Notes: generated by a model from the letters alone, not told the origin. Positions 36,620-45,891 are shown, counted from the stretch's first letter. The stretch: 64,000 nt of DNA from Haloplasmatales bacterium 4B (GCA_003586005.1 NSKI01000003.1:1-64000); one strand, 5' to 3'. A program made the numbers and translations.

Positions 36620-37591
36620 TTACATTAAGTTAATAAGCAAATGGTCTAATAATAAAACGGTATTAGCATTATATCCAATATTGATTTTAGTTTTTAAAAT
36701 TTCATCAATATTAAACATTATTTTCTCACTTTTAATCTTATGAATATTCTCTTTTATAAATATTAGCTCTTGATCAAATACGATATTATCATTATTATTA
36801 TCGACGCTTTTTAAATCACCCATTAATATTAATAATATATCTAAAAAATATTCTAATTTTTTTCTATTATTGTATAAATTAACTTGACTATTTTCACATA
36901 TAATCAAAATATCTTCTCTTTTTTGTAAAATTTCATGAGTTATTAAAATAACTAGATCAATTATATCACTTATTAATTCATCACTAGCGATTTCTAAAGC
37001 GATATCTAAATCATTAGTCAGCTGAGCAACAATTTTCGCTACAGAATTATTAATTTCGTTTTGCTTTAGAAACTCTACAATTTCATTTTTAGGTAATGGC
37101 TGAAAATTAATAACTTGACACCTAGAAATTATTGTTGATAATATCTGTTGTAAATTATCAGTTATTAATATGGTGTAGGTATCAGGAAGTGGTTCTTCTA
37201 TAAATTTAAGGATACTATTTGCCGCATTTATTGACATTTTATCTATATCTTTAATAATATATACTTTTGGTCCTGGTTCTAATGTTGTTTTAGCATATTC
37301 TTGTTGAAGATAAATTATCTGTTCTTTCTTAATTGTATTTTGTTCAGGTTCTATTAATAAAACATTTGGATGATTATGATGTTCTATTCGCAAACAATTA
37401 TTACATTTACCACAGGGTTTATCACTGTCTTCACAATATAATAATTTTGCTAAATAAAAAGCAATTTCTTTTTTTTTCGTGCCTTTTTCACCTTCAAATA
37501 AATAAGCATGTGCTAAACGACCTTTATTATAACTATTCATTAGTATTTTAATTACTTTTAGTTGTGTTGATTTAAAGTCATTTATTAGCAT
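36620..37591 (-). CDS. holB: DNA polymerase III delta' subunit
   Basis: Clamp-loader subunit of about 323 residues. It has the N-terminal AHAYLFEGEKGTKKKEIAF region with a degenerate P-loop, as usual in delta', a zinc module beginning LYCEDSDKPCGKCNNC, the sensor/KFIEEPLPDTYTILIT segment and SRCQVINFQPL (SRC motif). The C-terminal part is AT-rich and divergent. The ATG at 37591 (GAGG 9 nt upstream) replaces a TTG at 37600. It follows tmk after 5 bp, without the yaaQ and yaaR genes found between them in Bacillus. Confidence 0.93.
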   Translation of the reverse strand: MLINDFKSTQLKVIKILMNSYNKGRLAHAYLFEGEKGTKKKEIAFYLAKLLYCEDSDKPCGKCNNCLRIEHHNHPNVLLIEPEQNTIKKEQIIYLQQEYAKTTLEPGPKVYIIKDIDKMSINAANSILKFIEEPLPDTYTILITDNLQQILSTIISRCQVINFQPLPKNEIVEFLKQNEINNSVAKIVAQLTNDLDIALEIASDELISDIIDLVILITHEILQKREDILIICENSQVNLYNNRKKLEYFLDILLILMGDLKSVDNNNDNIVFDQELIFIKENIHKIKSEKIMFNIDEILKTKINIGYNANTVLLLDHLLINLM

Positions 37592-37596
37592 CGTCT

Positions 37597-38220
37597 TCAA
37601 CCTCTTATTTTATTTACAATTATTTTATAAACATCATTAACCACTGACTCTAATTCTCTATTTGCATCAACAACAATTATTCGATCCTTAAACATTTTTT
37701 TAACAGTTTCATAGCCCACATAAGCTCGTTTATGAAAGTCGATAGTTTCTAAATCTAATCGATCTAATGATGATCTACTTGCTATTCTTGATAAACCAAC
37801 TTCAGGGCTTATATCTAAAAATACAGTTAAGTCAGGCATAACGTCCTCAATCGCAAATTGATTTATAGAAAATACTTCATTTATGCCTAAATTTCTTCCA
37901 TGGCCTTGATAAGCTAATGAGCTTTCAACAAATCTTTCGCATAAAACGATTTTGTTGTTTTTTAGAGCTGGTATCACTTTTTCTACTAAATGTTGACGAC
38001 GACTTGCTGCATATAAAAGTGCCTCTGTTTTGGCGTCCATTGCTGTATTATTAGGGTTTAAGATAATATTTCTAATTTGCTCAGCTATATCAATACCACC
38101 CGGTTCCCTAGTTGTAATATGGTTAATTTTATCTATATTAAGCATTTTCGATATTTTTTTAACTATCGTTGATTTCCCTGACCCATCTGGTCCTTCTATG
38201 GCGATAAATAGTCCTTTCAT
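37597..38220 (-). CDS. tmk: Thymidylate kinase
   Basis: Phosphorylates dTMP to dTDP. The 207-residue protein has P-loop EGPDGSGKST (9-18), the DRX-type motif ERFVESSLAYQG (about 95-106), TTREPGG (36-42) and the lid SRSSLDRLD. It starts the tmk-holB-ricT-yabB cluster. A helicase-gene terminator lies upstream, so a promoter is expected in 38221-38290, where only weak boxes are seen. Confidence 0.97.
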   Translation of the reverse strand: MKGLFIAIEGPDGSGKSTIVKKISKMLNIDKINHITTREPGGIDIAEQIRNIILNPNNTAMDAKTEALLYAASRRQHLVEKVIPALKNNKIVLCERFVESSLAYQGHGRNLGINEVFSINQFAIEDVMPDLTVFLDISPEVGLSRIASRSSLDRLDLETIDFHKRAYVGYETVKKMFKDRIIVVDANRELESVVNDVYKIIVNKIRG

Positions 38221-38292
38221 ATGTAAACCTCTTTTCTTAGATGCTTATCTTTTATATTATCGCATAAATTCATTATATTTTAAAGTATTAAA

Positions 38293-38347
38293 TAAAAAAG
38301 AACTGCTCAAAATGATTTTTAGTAAACCATTAAAAAGAGCAGCTCTT
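38293..38347 (-). terminator. Terminator after the large helicase-nuclease gene
   Basis: Minus strand hairpin AGAGCTGCTC / GAGCAGTTCT with a 28-nt loop, followed by six T. The large loop can fold further. Confidence 0.65.
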
Positions 38348-38450
38348 CATTAAGGAAAATAATAAATTATAAAAACTTCCATGTTTTAGTTCATCACTAA
38401 TAATTACGGTTAACATATTGATATGTTCTCTATTTTGCGTAACGTGCTCC

Positions 38451-41400
38451 TTATTTTACCAATTTATTCATAATATTAATTACTTTGTTTATCTCAAGTT
38501 CACTATCACGCCACCAGTCGCATCCCCAGATTCGATGGATTTCCCAACCATGACTTTCTAAATATTTTTGACGATGATAATCGCGTTCTTTAATAGAATT
38601 CATATGCTTCTTACTATTGTCCAGTTCTATTCCTAGTATATAACGATTTGATAATTTATCTACTATTGCAAAATTGATTTTATGTATTCCCGTACCTACA
38701 TTGCGTTCCACGTCAAAGCCACTATTAACTAATTCATTAAAAACACTTTCTTCAAACATACTATAATCTTCATTTATATTAACGTTAATATGGTCTGATA
38801 AACTATATAGTATTTTTTGAGTAGTATCCTGATCATCTTCATTAACAGCCTTAACATATTCTAAATAGCTTCTTAATAATTTAGGACCTCTATTTTTTAA
38901 ATCATCAACATTCAGTTCAAATGGTTCTATTGAAGTAACAACATATATTTTTTTCTTGGCCCGACTTATTGCGACATTTAAGCGATTTTCACCACCATCA
39001 TTATTTAACCAACCGAATTGCCTAACAATCCGATTATATTCATTTGGCGCATAGCCGATAGAAAAGATAATAATATCGCGTTCATCCCCCTGAACATTTT
39101 CAATATTTTTAACGAATAATTGATCTTTTGCTTCTCGAACTCTTTCACTAGCGATAATATTATTAAATTTAGAGTTATATAAACATTCTTCTTCTATCTT
39201 ATCTAAGATTAAATCTTTTTGTGTCGAGTTAAAAGTTATAATACCAATTGTTTCATCAGTTCTTTCACTAAATATATTTTTAAGCAAAATAATAATTTCG
39301 TTTGCTTCAGCTTCATTTTTTCGATCAATCCATCGACCATTAACTTTTACTCTTTCAATAGGTCTACTATTTGAAAGCTGAGGATTTGGACAAACATGTA
39401 GCTTACCTTCATAGAAAGCATAATTAGAAAACGCGATTAATTCTTCATATTTTGAACGGTAATGATAATTTAACATTACTTCATGATAGCGGTGTTTCGC
39501 TAAATCTAATAAACTTTCTTCTTCTAACACTCCACTATATTCATCATAATCAGCTTCTTCACTATCAATTCTTCCTAAGCCAAATTTAGATGGTCGTAAC
39601 TGTTTACTGTCACCTGCAATTATTACTTTTTTGCCACGATATAAAATTGGAATTGCATTTTCGATATACATTTGTGAAGCCTCATCAAAGATGATTATAT
39701 CAAAGATGGATTCTTTCATAGGTATTAATTCTGATACACCTTCGGGTGTTAACAACCAAACATAAACACTATTAAACAACTCCAAATTAAATTCTTTTAT
39801 TAATTTAGTAATTGACCATTTTCGTTTATTCTCGCATTTTCTTTTTAATTCATTTAAGCGCTTTGATTGCTCATTAAACACAGATTGAATATTGTCTTGT
39901 AAATAATTATACAAACACTCAAAAGTTAAACGTTCCTTTTCTAATGATAAATTAGTAATTTTATTTCTAATATCATGATATCTTTCAGAAATAATTAAAA
40001 TATTATCATATTTTTGTTCATATTCTATTATTTCGACAGCAGTAAATAAATCAATTAAATACTCATTTACTTTAGGAAAGGGAATATTGAGTTTTTTAGC
40101 TAAATAAAAACAATATTCGAAATATCTCTTTTCAATTAAACTTAAACTGTCATACACGTTTTTATTAAAAATATATTTGGGATAGGCTTCTATTGCCTTC
40201 ATGAACAAAGAAACATCTTCATAAATTGCTGTTTTTACTTTTTTCCGATGTTTTCCACCAAGATTCATTGTTAAAGCTTTTATTTCCTGATTTAATTCTT
40301 TGTTTTTTTGATTTAAACGAAATTTCGTAATCCAGCCAAACTTATTATATAAATCAACATAAAAGGGTATTTCATAAAAAGTTTTCGGTTGAACATACAA
40401 ATCTGTTTCATTAACATCTTCTTTAAATAAAGCATATATTTTTTCATATTTTACATCTTCTTTATAAGCTAGTAAATTTAAATAAAGTTGATTATTTTGA
40501 AACATTTGTCTCAAACTTATCAATTGTTCAAGGGTAAAACGATGATTAAATTTACGATGATTAATTTCTTTAAATAATCTTTCAATATCAAGGTCTTTTA
40601 AATCAAGTTTTCGAGAATTTTGATACATTTCCCGTAAGCTAGCATCAAGTTTTGTTTTACTATCCAGTAACATTTCTAAATCATTTAATTTGTCTAATTG
40701 AATATTTATCTCTGAAGCTTTTTCATTTATTTTTTCTTTATTTACAACTAATGAATCATCAAAGTCTAATATTGATAATAGTTGTTCATAAAATAATTCT
40801 TTGTTATTTGGATCATCTATATATAATACAAAATTGGCGATTTTCCCTAAACGATTATAAATTACATCAAGTGCTGTTTTCTTTTCTGAAACAATAAGAA
40901 CTTTTTTATCATGCAAAACAGCTTGTGAAACTAAACTTGTAATAGTTTGTGACTTACCTGTTCCTGGAGGACCTTGAATTACCATAGCATCTTTTACTTC
41001 AATATTTGCTAATACTTTTTCTTGTGAGTAATTTAGTTCATTGATGTAAAATAGTTGATTTTCATCGGGATTGTCTGCTGATTCAATTTGGTTTCCATTA
41101 CTATTAATATCATCCATACCAACAAATAAATCCCTTGCTAAGTGACTAATCGTTTTATTATCGATTATATCACTGAAATCCCTTTGAATCGCATTACTAT
41201 AAGAAGGAAAAGCACCTAAAACACAATAACCTTTTAATTGTAAATATGGATCATCATACATTGGAAAGTTTAAATTGGTTGTATTATGAAAAGGTTCCAC
41301 AGTGATACTTTCTTTGTTTTTAATCAAAACATTATGTTTTCTAAAAAATGATATCGCATTATCAATAAAGGCTTTTGTCATATCTTCAACAACATTATCT

Positions 41401-42149
41401 GTTACAACTTCATTTTTATTATTAAATTTATTATTAGCAAGTACAATAGTTGAATTATATAAAATATCCCTGCTTTTATCAAAACGTAATCGATATTCAT
41501 TATTCACTACATCAATTTGAGCTGGAAATAAACATAATGGCGCTTTAATCTTAAATTCACTATATAACTTACCCTCAACATATGGGAACGCTAAATAAAG
41601 CGTCTCTTGACCCTTTTCAATTCGCACAGTTTCTGTTGACCGATATAAAGCTTTAATCGCATTATACTCATCAACAGCTTTTAAATTATTTTTATCATAA
41701 CTTACTTTAGCAATCGTATATTGTCTTGAATCTTCATTAATAAATGAGCTTATTATTTTATCAACATTTTTTAACCTTGTTAAATCAAAAGCGGTTTTAT
41801 TTGTAAGCCGATTTGTATACAATAAACGATTTCGCTGATTTATATTAACCAATTTATTACTTAACTTTTGGAGAATCTCAATTTCTTTATTATTACAACG
41901 TGAATAAGAACTAGAATACTGATTTACAACATTTAAAAACCTTTCTGCATATTTTTCCACAAAGGTATCACCAACACCACGAATTTTCTTAAAGTCAGAT
42001 ACACATCCAGGCTTTAATTTTACAATCGCATTAATTACATCATCACTACAAACAACAACGCGACTATTTTTCTTTAATCTATTTCTAAAATTCTCATTTT
42101 TTATTTTATCTCTTAATGATACTAATTGACTAAATAATTCTTGATCCAT
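38451..42149 (-). CDS. Large HRDC-DUF4011-SF1 helicase-DUF559-like nuclease
   Basis: A 1232-residue protein. Residues about 2-75 look like an HRDC domain (SDDVINAIVKLKPGCVSDFK, IRGVGDTFVEKYAERFL). Residues about 100-330 begin with INQRNRLLY, the start of DUF4011-type regions. A superfamily 1 UPF1/Dna2-like helicase follows: Walker A GPPGTGKS at 393-400, a long helical insertion, Walker B FDEASQM with AGDSKQLRPS (about 840-865), NYHYRS, and the motif V/VI region NVQGDERDIIIFS and NVAISRAKKKIYVV. The last 85 residues (GIELDNSKKH, YHRQKYLESHGWEIHRIWGC) resemble DUF559/Vsr-like PD-(D/E)XK nucleases. It stands alone next to a Cas9 remnant. A role in defence against foreign DNA is inference; general DNA repair is possible. 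Confidence 0.85.
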   Translation of the reverse strand: MDQELFSQLVSLRDKIKNENFRNRLKKNSRVVVCSDDVINAIVKLKPGCVSDFKKIRGVGDTFVEKYAERFLNVVNQYSSSYSRCNNKEIEILQKLSNKLVNINQRNRLLYTNRLTNKTAFDLTRLKNVDKIISSFINEDSRQYTIAKVSYDKNNLKAVDEYNAIKALYRSTETVRIEKGQETLYLAFPYVEGKLYSEFKIKAPLCLFPAQIDVVNNEYRLRFDKSRDILYNSTIVLANNKFNNKNEVVTDNVVEDMTKAFIDNAISFFRKHNVLIKNKESITVEPFHNTTNLNFPMYDDPYLQLKGYCVLGAFPSYSNAIQRDFSDIIDNKTISHLARDLFVGMDDINSNGNQIESADNPDENQLFYINELNYSQEKVLANIEVKDAMVIQGPPGTGKSQTITSLVSQAVLHDKKVLIVSEKKTALDVIYNRLGKIANFVLYIDDPNNKELFYEQLLSILDFDDSLVVNKEKINEKASEINIQLDKLNDLEMLLDSKTKLDASLREMYQNSRKLDLKDLDIERLFKEINHRKFNHRFTLEQLISLRQMFQNNQLYLNLLAYKEDVKYEKIYALFKEDVNETDLYVQPKTFYEIPFYVDLYNKFGWITKFRLNQKNKELNQEIKALTMNLGGKHRKKVKTAIYEDVSLFMKAIEAYPKYIFNKNVYDSLSLIEKRYFEYCFYLAKKLNIPFPKVNEYLIDLFTAVEIIEYEQKYDNILIISERYHDIRNKITNLSLEKERLTFECLYNYLQDNIQSVFNEQSKRLNELKRKCENKRKWSITKLIKEFNLELFNSVYVWLLTPEGVSELIPMKESIFDIIIFDEASQMYIENAIPILYRGKKVIIAGDSKQLRPSKFGLGRIDSEEADYDEYSGVLEEESLLDLAKHRYHEVMLNYHYRSKYEELIAFSNYAFYEGKLHVCPNPQLSNSRPIERVKVNGRWIDRKNEAEANEIIILLKNIFSERTDETIGIITFNSTQKDLILDKIEEECLYNSKFNNIIASERVREAKDQLFVKNIENVQGDERDIIIFSIGYAPNEYNRIVRQFGWLNNDGGENRLNVAISRAKKKIYVVTSIEPFELNVDDLKNRGPKLLRSYLEYVKAVNEDDQDTTQKILYSLSDHINVNINEDYSMFEESVFNELVNSGFDVERNVGTGIHKINFAIVDKLSNRYILGIELDNSKKHMNSIKERDYHRQKYLESHGWEIHRIWGCDWWRDSELEINKVINIMNKLVK

Positions 42150-42449
42150 ATTTTCACCTCATTTCAATACTAGTATATTTTATCATAATTTAATTAATAA
42201 AAAAAGAAACAATAAATTGCTTCAATAAATATTATTTTATTGATATGTCGAATATTATTGAATATTATATTTTTATACAATATATTACATAGTTTATTAC
42301 TAAAAAGAGGTATTATTGCAACTAATGTTGTTTTTGCTTCAATTATCATTAACACTAATTTTAAAAACTTATAGATTAAACTAAATTAGCTGGTGATAAT
42401 TATATTAATTTACTACATTTACCATACATAAAATTAAAGAGTACTTAAA

Positions 42450-42659
42450 CTATTCTTCTTTTGAGTTAGTACCAATAATAGCTTTAGTTGATATTTTTGA
42501 TTTAGCTTCAATATTGTTTTCGTTTTCTACGTTATGAATACATCTTCTTTTAGCCAAATGATATAATACTATTGCAAATTCTTCACTACTTAATTTATTC
42601 GATAATCCTCTTACTCTTAAGTTAAAAGGCGTCGTCAAATTACATTCGAAATCAAAATT
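42450..42659 (-). pseudogene. Cas9 remnant (region between RuvC-I/bridge helix and REC lobe)
   Basis: Frame on the minus strand from about 42659: FDFECNLTTPFNLRVRGLSN, KLSSEEFAIVLYHLAKRRCI, HNVENENNIEAKSKISTKAI, IGTNSKEE, stop. This matches the conserved Cas9 block 'NPYELRVKGL..KLS.EEFA.ALLHLAKRRG.HNV....... ELSTKEQI..NSK', closest in my memory to compact type II-A/II-C Cas9 such as that of Staphylococcus aureus (about residues 98-160). A TAG stop follows, no start codon is visible, and nothing else of the 1000+-residue protein remains, except perhaps a YHQL segment near 42395. No cas1, cas2 or repeat array is present. The rest of 42150-42449 has no supported gene. Confidence 0.72.
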
Positions 42660-42689
42660 GTTTTTAATAATTGAGTTTTTTTATTATTT

Positions 42690-42716
42690 ATATAAAAAAT
42701 GGACTATATGTCCATT
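42690..42716 (-). terminator. Terminator overlapping the end of ldh
   Basis: Minus strand hairpin AAAATGGAC-ATATA-GTCCATTTT followed by TT. The ldh stop codon lies within the loop. Confidence 0.8.
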
Positions 42717-43654
42717 TTTCCAATAGATTCCCTAATTACTTTTGCACTATCTTTAAACTTATCTTGATCAGTTTTACTCATATGAATTTTTAGAACCTCT
42801 CTAACACCATCTCGATTAATAATTGCTGGCATTCCTATATATAAACCATCAACATCATAATAGTTATCAATATATCCGCTTACTGGTATAATACTATTTG
42901 CATCATTGAAGATAGCTTTTGTTATATGACATAGTGCCATTCCAATTCCATAATATGTCGATTTTTTATACTCAATAATTTTATATGCTGCATCACGTAC
43001 ATCAACATAAATCTTCTCTAAATCCTCTAATTTGTATTCTTTATGCTCGCTAACTATATCAAGTAGTGGTTTAACCCCAACATTCGCATTACTCCATAGT
43101 GGAAATTCGCTATCCCCGTGTTCACCAACTATATAAGCATGAATACTTTTACTATCAATTTTGAGATAATCTGACAAGAGATAACGTAGCCTTGCTGAGT
43201 CAAGTGATGTTCCTGACCCAAAAACTTGTTGTTTTTCAAGACCTGAATACTTGTAAGCAACATAAGTCATTATATCGACTGGATTCGTAGTGACTAAAAT
43301 TATCCCATTAAAACCACTAGACATTATACTATCGACAATTTGCTTAATAATTCCAGAATTTTTTTTCAACAAATCAAGCCTAGTTTCTCCTTCTTTTTGT
43401 GCTGCTCCAGCAGTAATTACGATAAGACTTGCGTCTTTACAATCACCATAACTCCCAGCGTATATCTTCATGTTTTTAGGTGCAAAGGCAACACCATGAT
43501 TTAAGTCCATTGCTTCGCCTTCAGCTTTTTTCGAATCTTTATCAATTAACACTAATTCATCACAACCACCTTGATTTAGTAATGAGTAAGCATAACTCAT
43601 TCCTACAAAACCAGCACCAATTAATACTACTTTTCTTGTTTTATCACTTTCCAT
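42704..43654 (-). CDS. ldh: L-lactate dehydrogenase
   Basis: NAD-dependent enzyme that reduces pyruvate to L-lactate. The 316-residue protein has the GAGFVGMSYAY nucleotide fold (13-23), Asp38 in LIDKD, Gln86 in AQKEGETR that favours pyruvate over oxaloacetate, and the catalytic His179 in VGEHGDSE. The C-terminal half has YGIGMAL. It provides a fermentative NADH outlet beside the hydrogenase. It is a single-gene unit. A convincing Rex box was not seen in its upstream 60 bp. Confidence 0.96.
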   Translation of the reverse strand: MESDKTRKVVLIGAGFVGMSYAYSLLNQGGCDELVLIDKDSKKAEGEAMDLNHGVAFAPKNMKIYAGSYGDCKDASLIVITAGAAQKEGETRLDLLKKNSGIIKQIVDSIMSSGFNGIILVTTNPVDIMTYVAYKYSGLEKQQVFGSGTSLDSARLRYLLSDYLKIDSKSIHAYIVGEHGDSEFPLWSNANVGVKPLLDIVSEHKEYKLEDLEKIYVDVRDAAYKIIEYKKSTYYGIGMALCHITKAIFNDANSIIPVSGYIDNYYDVDGLYIGMPAIINRDGVREVLKIHMSKTDQDKFKDSAKVIRESIGKMDI

Positions 43655-43717
43655 TGTTCCACCTCAATAATATTTTTATCTTATCGTATTTTTTCACACT
43701 ATTCTAATAATATACTT

Positions 43718-44044
43718 CTACATTAATTCTATATTAACAATACTTGCTATACTAAATTTTTCCCTTTTCCCATTATTTTCAACTATAATTAATTGTTTTA
43801 ATGGTTCAATTTTTATTATTATACCTTCAACTAAATAAATATAACCATCATGATAATACTCAAGAGCCACCATTTCTTTATTTTCAAAATATCTAAATAA
43901 CTTCTCATTTAATTCATCGAGCTGATCCTCACTTAATATTGGTCTATCAATTTTATTCATGTCATAAACTAACTGATTAATATAATTAGCTTGTTCTGGT
44001 AGTGACGCAAATGGCTGCCACTTCACCATTTTCCGTTGTTTCAT
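43718..44044 (-). CDS. YolD-like protein
   Basis: A 108-residue YolD-like protein with MVKWQPFASLPEQANYINQL at its start and a C-terminal Sm-like barrel region (GYIYLVEGIIIKIEPLKQLI). YolD proteins are habitually encoded beside UvrX/YqjW-type translesion polymerases, as here (15 bp downstream), and are part of the same SOS operon. The precise role is unknown; they are thought to act like UmuD-type partners. Confidence 0.88.
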   Translation of the reverse strand: MKQRKMVKWQPFASLPEQANYINQLVYDMNKIDRPILSEDQLDELNEKLFRYFENKEMVALEYYHDGYIYLVEGIIIKIEPLKQLIIVENNGKREKFSIASIVNIELM

Positions 44045-44058
44045 TTTAGCACATCCTT

Positions 44059-45330
44059 TTATTTGTGATATTCAAGCTCAGCATAATGACCACCAATCAA
44101 TTTACTTCTTCTTATTGAAGTTGCTTTATCTAAATAAGACACACCTCGAAGAATGCTTCTTTTGCCAAACTTGTCTCTAATTTTATCCATAGTATAAGCT
44201 AACCTTTGTTGTCTTTCTCTATCCTCAAACAATCCAAGCTGTAGTGGTTTATCATCACACAAATGGCCAATGCTAATTGAGATTTTTCTGATTGGTCTTC
44301 CATCATAAAACTTTGTAAATAGATATTCACAAGCCTCATAAATTTCATGAGTTAGATTTGTTGCTTCACTTAGCGTAATTTGTCTAGAAAATCCACCACC
44401 ACCAATATCTCTCGAATAATTTATACTTAAATGAATTGTCCTCCCCATCTTCCTTTTCATCCTAATTCTCATTCCTAGCTCTTCTGCTTGCTCTAGCATA
44501 ATAATGCGAATATTTTCATAATAATCTTCAAATAATGTTTGCCCAATTCCATAGTTATGATCATGAATTTCATGTGGAGCTCCTATAGTACTTTTATCAA
44601 TTCCATTACTATGATAATATAACTCTTCGCCAATAACGCCTAATTTTTTACTCAGTTTTTTAACATCAAAATTAGCTATATCCCCAACTTTGTATATTCC
44701 CATTGAATTTAATGTTCTTTCTAAATTTACACCAATTCCCCACATTTTTGATAATGGCGTTACAGGCCATAATTTATTCTCAACATCATGATAATGCCAA
44801 TAAGCTATTCCATCTGCGTTTTTTTTAGCCTCTAAATCAAGCGATAACTTTGCCAGTAACATATTAGGACCAATCCCACAAGCAGCTGGTAACCGTGTTT
44901 CTTCTAAAATATCACCCATAATTATTTTTGCCATTTCTTTTATATCAGTCGCAAATAAATGCATTGTTTCTGTTACATCCAAGAAACTCTCATCAACAGA
45001 ATAAATATGCAAATCTTCTAGCGGTACATATTTCAAAAATATTTTAACAATTTTTTGTGAGAACTCTAAATACGTTCTCATCCTAGCTGGGGCCATAATA
45101 ATTCCTTTATCTTTGGGTAGTTCAAAATAACGGCACCTACTATTAACTCCTAATTTTTTAACTGCCGATGATATCGCTAATACAATACTACCTTGCCTTT
45201 TTAAATTACCAACAACAGCAAGCTTAGACTCCATTGGATCTAAACCTCGCATCACACATTCACAACTTGCATAAAAGCCACGTAAATCAATGCACATAAT
45301 ATTTCGATTACTTTGATATTCTAACATCAT
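44059..45330 (-). CDS. Y-family DNA polymerase, UvrX/YqjW-like
   Basis: Translesion DNA polymerase of about 423 residues. Catalytic motifs are MCIDLRGFYASCE near the N-terminus and YSVDESFLDV (about 110), followed by LPAACGIGPNMLLAKL, the helix-hairpin-helix region KMWGIGVNLERTLNSMGIYK and the little-finger domain. The ATG at 45330 has GAGGA 7 nt upstream; an in-frame start at 45420 would include the promoter and a LexA box. Two LexA boxes flank the promoter, so it is DNA-damage induced. It is followed by yolD. Confidence 0.93.
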   Translation of the reverse strand: MMLEYQSNRNIMCIDLRGFYASCECVMRGLDPMESKLAVVGNLKRQGSIVLAISSAVKKLGVNSRCRYFELPKDKGIIMAPARMRTYLEFSQKIVKIFLKYVPLEDLHIYSVDESFLDVTETMHLFATDIKEMAKIIMGDILEETRLPAACGIGPNMLLAKLSLDLEAKKNADGIAYWHYHDVENKLWPVTPLSKMWGIGVNLERTLNSMGIYKVGDIANFDVKKLSKKLGVIGEELYYHSNGIDKSTIGAPHEIHDHNYGIGQTLFEDYYENIRIIMLEQAEELGMRIRMKRKMGRTIHLSINYSRDIGGGGFSRQITLSEATNLTHEIYEACEYLFTKFYDGRPIRKISISIGHLCDDKPLQLGLFEDRERQQRLAYTMDKIRDKFGKRSILRGVSYLDKATSIRRSKLIGGHYAELEYHK

Positions 45331-45341
45331 ATCACTGTCCT

Positions 45342-45355
45342 CAAACAAATGTTCG
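45342..45355. promoter_or_regulatory. LexA/DinR box 1 of uvrX-yolD
   Basis: The minus strand reads CGAACATTTGTTTG, matching the Gram-positive SOS box CGAAC-N4-GTTCG with one changed base. It lies just downstream of the predicted start site. Confidence 0.8.
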
Positions 45356-45366
45356 TTTATACTTTT

Positions 45367-45395
45367 ATTATATGAAAATTTAATAAGAAAAACAA
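45367..45395 (-). promoter_or_regulatory. Promoter of uvrX-yolD
   Basis: Minus strand: TTGTTT (45395-45390), 17-bp spacer, TATAAT (45372-45367). Confidence 0.65.
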
Positions 45396-45414
45396 CTATT
45401 TTTTGTTTGAAAAA

Positions 45415-45426
45415 GAACATTTGTTC
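45415..45426. promoter_or_regulatory. LexA/DinR box 2 of uvrX-yolD
   Basis: GAACATTTGTTC, a perfect GAAC-N4-GTTC palindrome about 20 bp upstream of the -35 box. Confidence 0.8.
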
Positions 45427-45527
45427 TAGAAACTCTATCTATTTCACATTTTTTATAAAATTTGACAAAAATTAGTTTATAAATAAGCAAGATATGTTAT
45501 TATATATATAAATAGGGAGGATATTAT

Positions 45528-45851
45528 ATGGAAAATATTACAACTAAAAATGAATCGTATTTTGATGGCGGTTTGCTAGGTCTTATTGGAATAAGCTTAT
45601 TAGGACTTTTAATAACAATCTTTACATTAGGTATTTGCTTACCTTGGGCAGTATGCTTAAAGCAAGATTGGATAACTAAACACACTGTTGTCGATGGCAG
45701 AAAATTAAAATTTGCTGGTACTGCAGTTGGATTATTTGGTACTTGGATAAAAATATTACTTTTAACTATTATTACTATTGGAATTTATAGTTTTTGGGCT
45801 AACTTAGCTATAAAAAAATGGGTAGTTAAACATACCCACTTTGCTGATTAA
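45528..45851 (+). CDS. DUF898 family membrane protein
   Basis: A 107-residue protein with two membrane helices (about 15-40 and 65-90). It has the family motifs YFDGGLLGLIG and LGICLPWAVCLKQDWITKHT, GRKLKFAGTAVGLFG and IYSFWANLAIKKWVVKHT. The function of DUF898 (YjgN-like) proteins is unknown. It is divergent from uvrX; a TTGACA at 45462 may belong to its promoter, though no well-spaced -10 box is seen. GGGAGG supports the ATG. Confidence 0.88.
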   Translation: MENITTKNESYFDGGLLGLIGISLLGLLITIFTLGICLPWAVCLKQDWITKHTVVDGRKLKFAGTAVGLFGTWIKILLLTIITIGIYSFWANLAIKKWVVKHTHFAD

Positions 45852-45863
45852 ATTCATAAAAAC

Positions 45864-45891
45864 TAAAAAAAGGGAATTAACCCTTTTTTTA
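45864..45891. terminator. Bidirectional terminator between DUF898 gene and hydrogenase operon
   Basis: AAAAAAAGGG-AATTAA-CCCTTTTTTT: symmetrical stem with T-runs on both strands between convergent units. Confidence 0.82.

Noticed and set aside
42194-42349. 51-codon minus-strand frame next to the Cas9 remnant
   Set aside because: No ribosome-binding site; composition is Ile/Asn/Lys/Phe-rich as expected by chance. A possible Cas9-like YHQL segment near 42395 is too short to rely on.
43655-43717. Rex operator upstream of ldh
   Set aside because: GTGTGAAAAAATACGATAAG has a half-site only; no palindrome.
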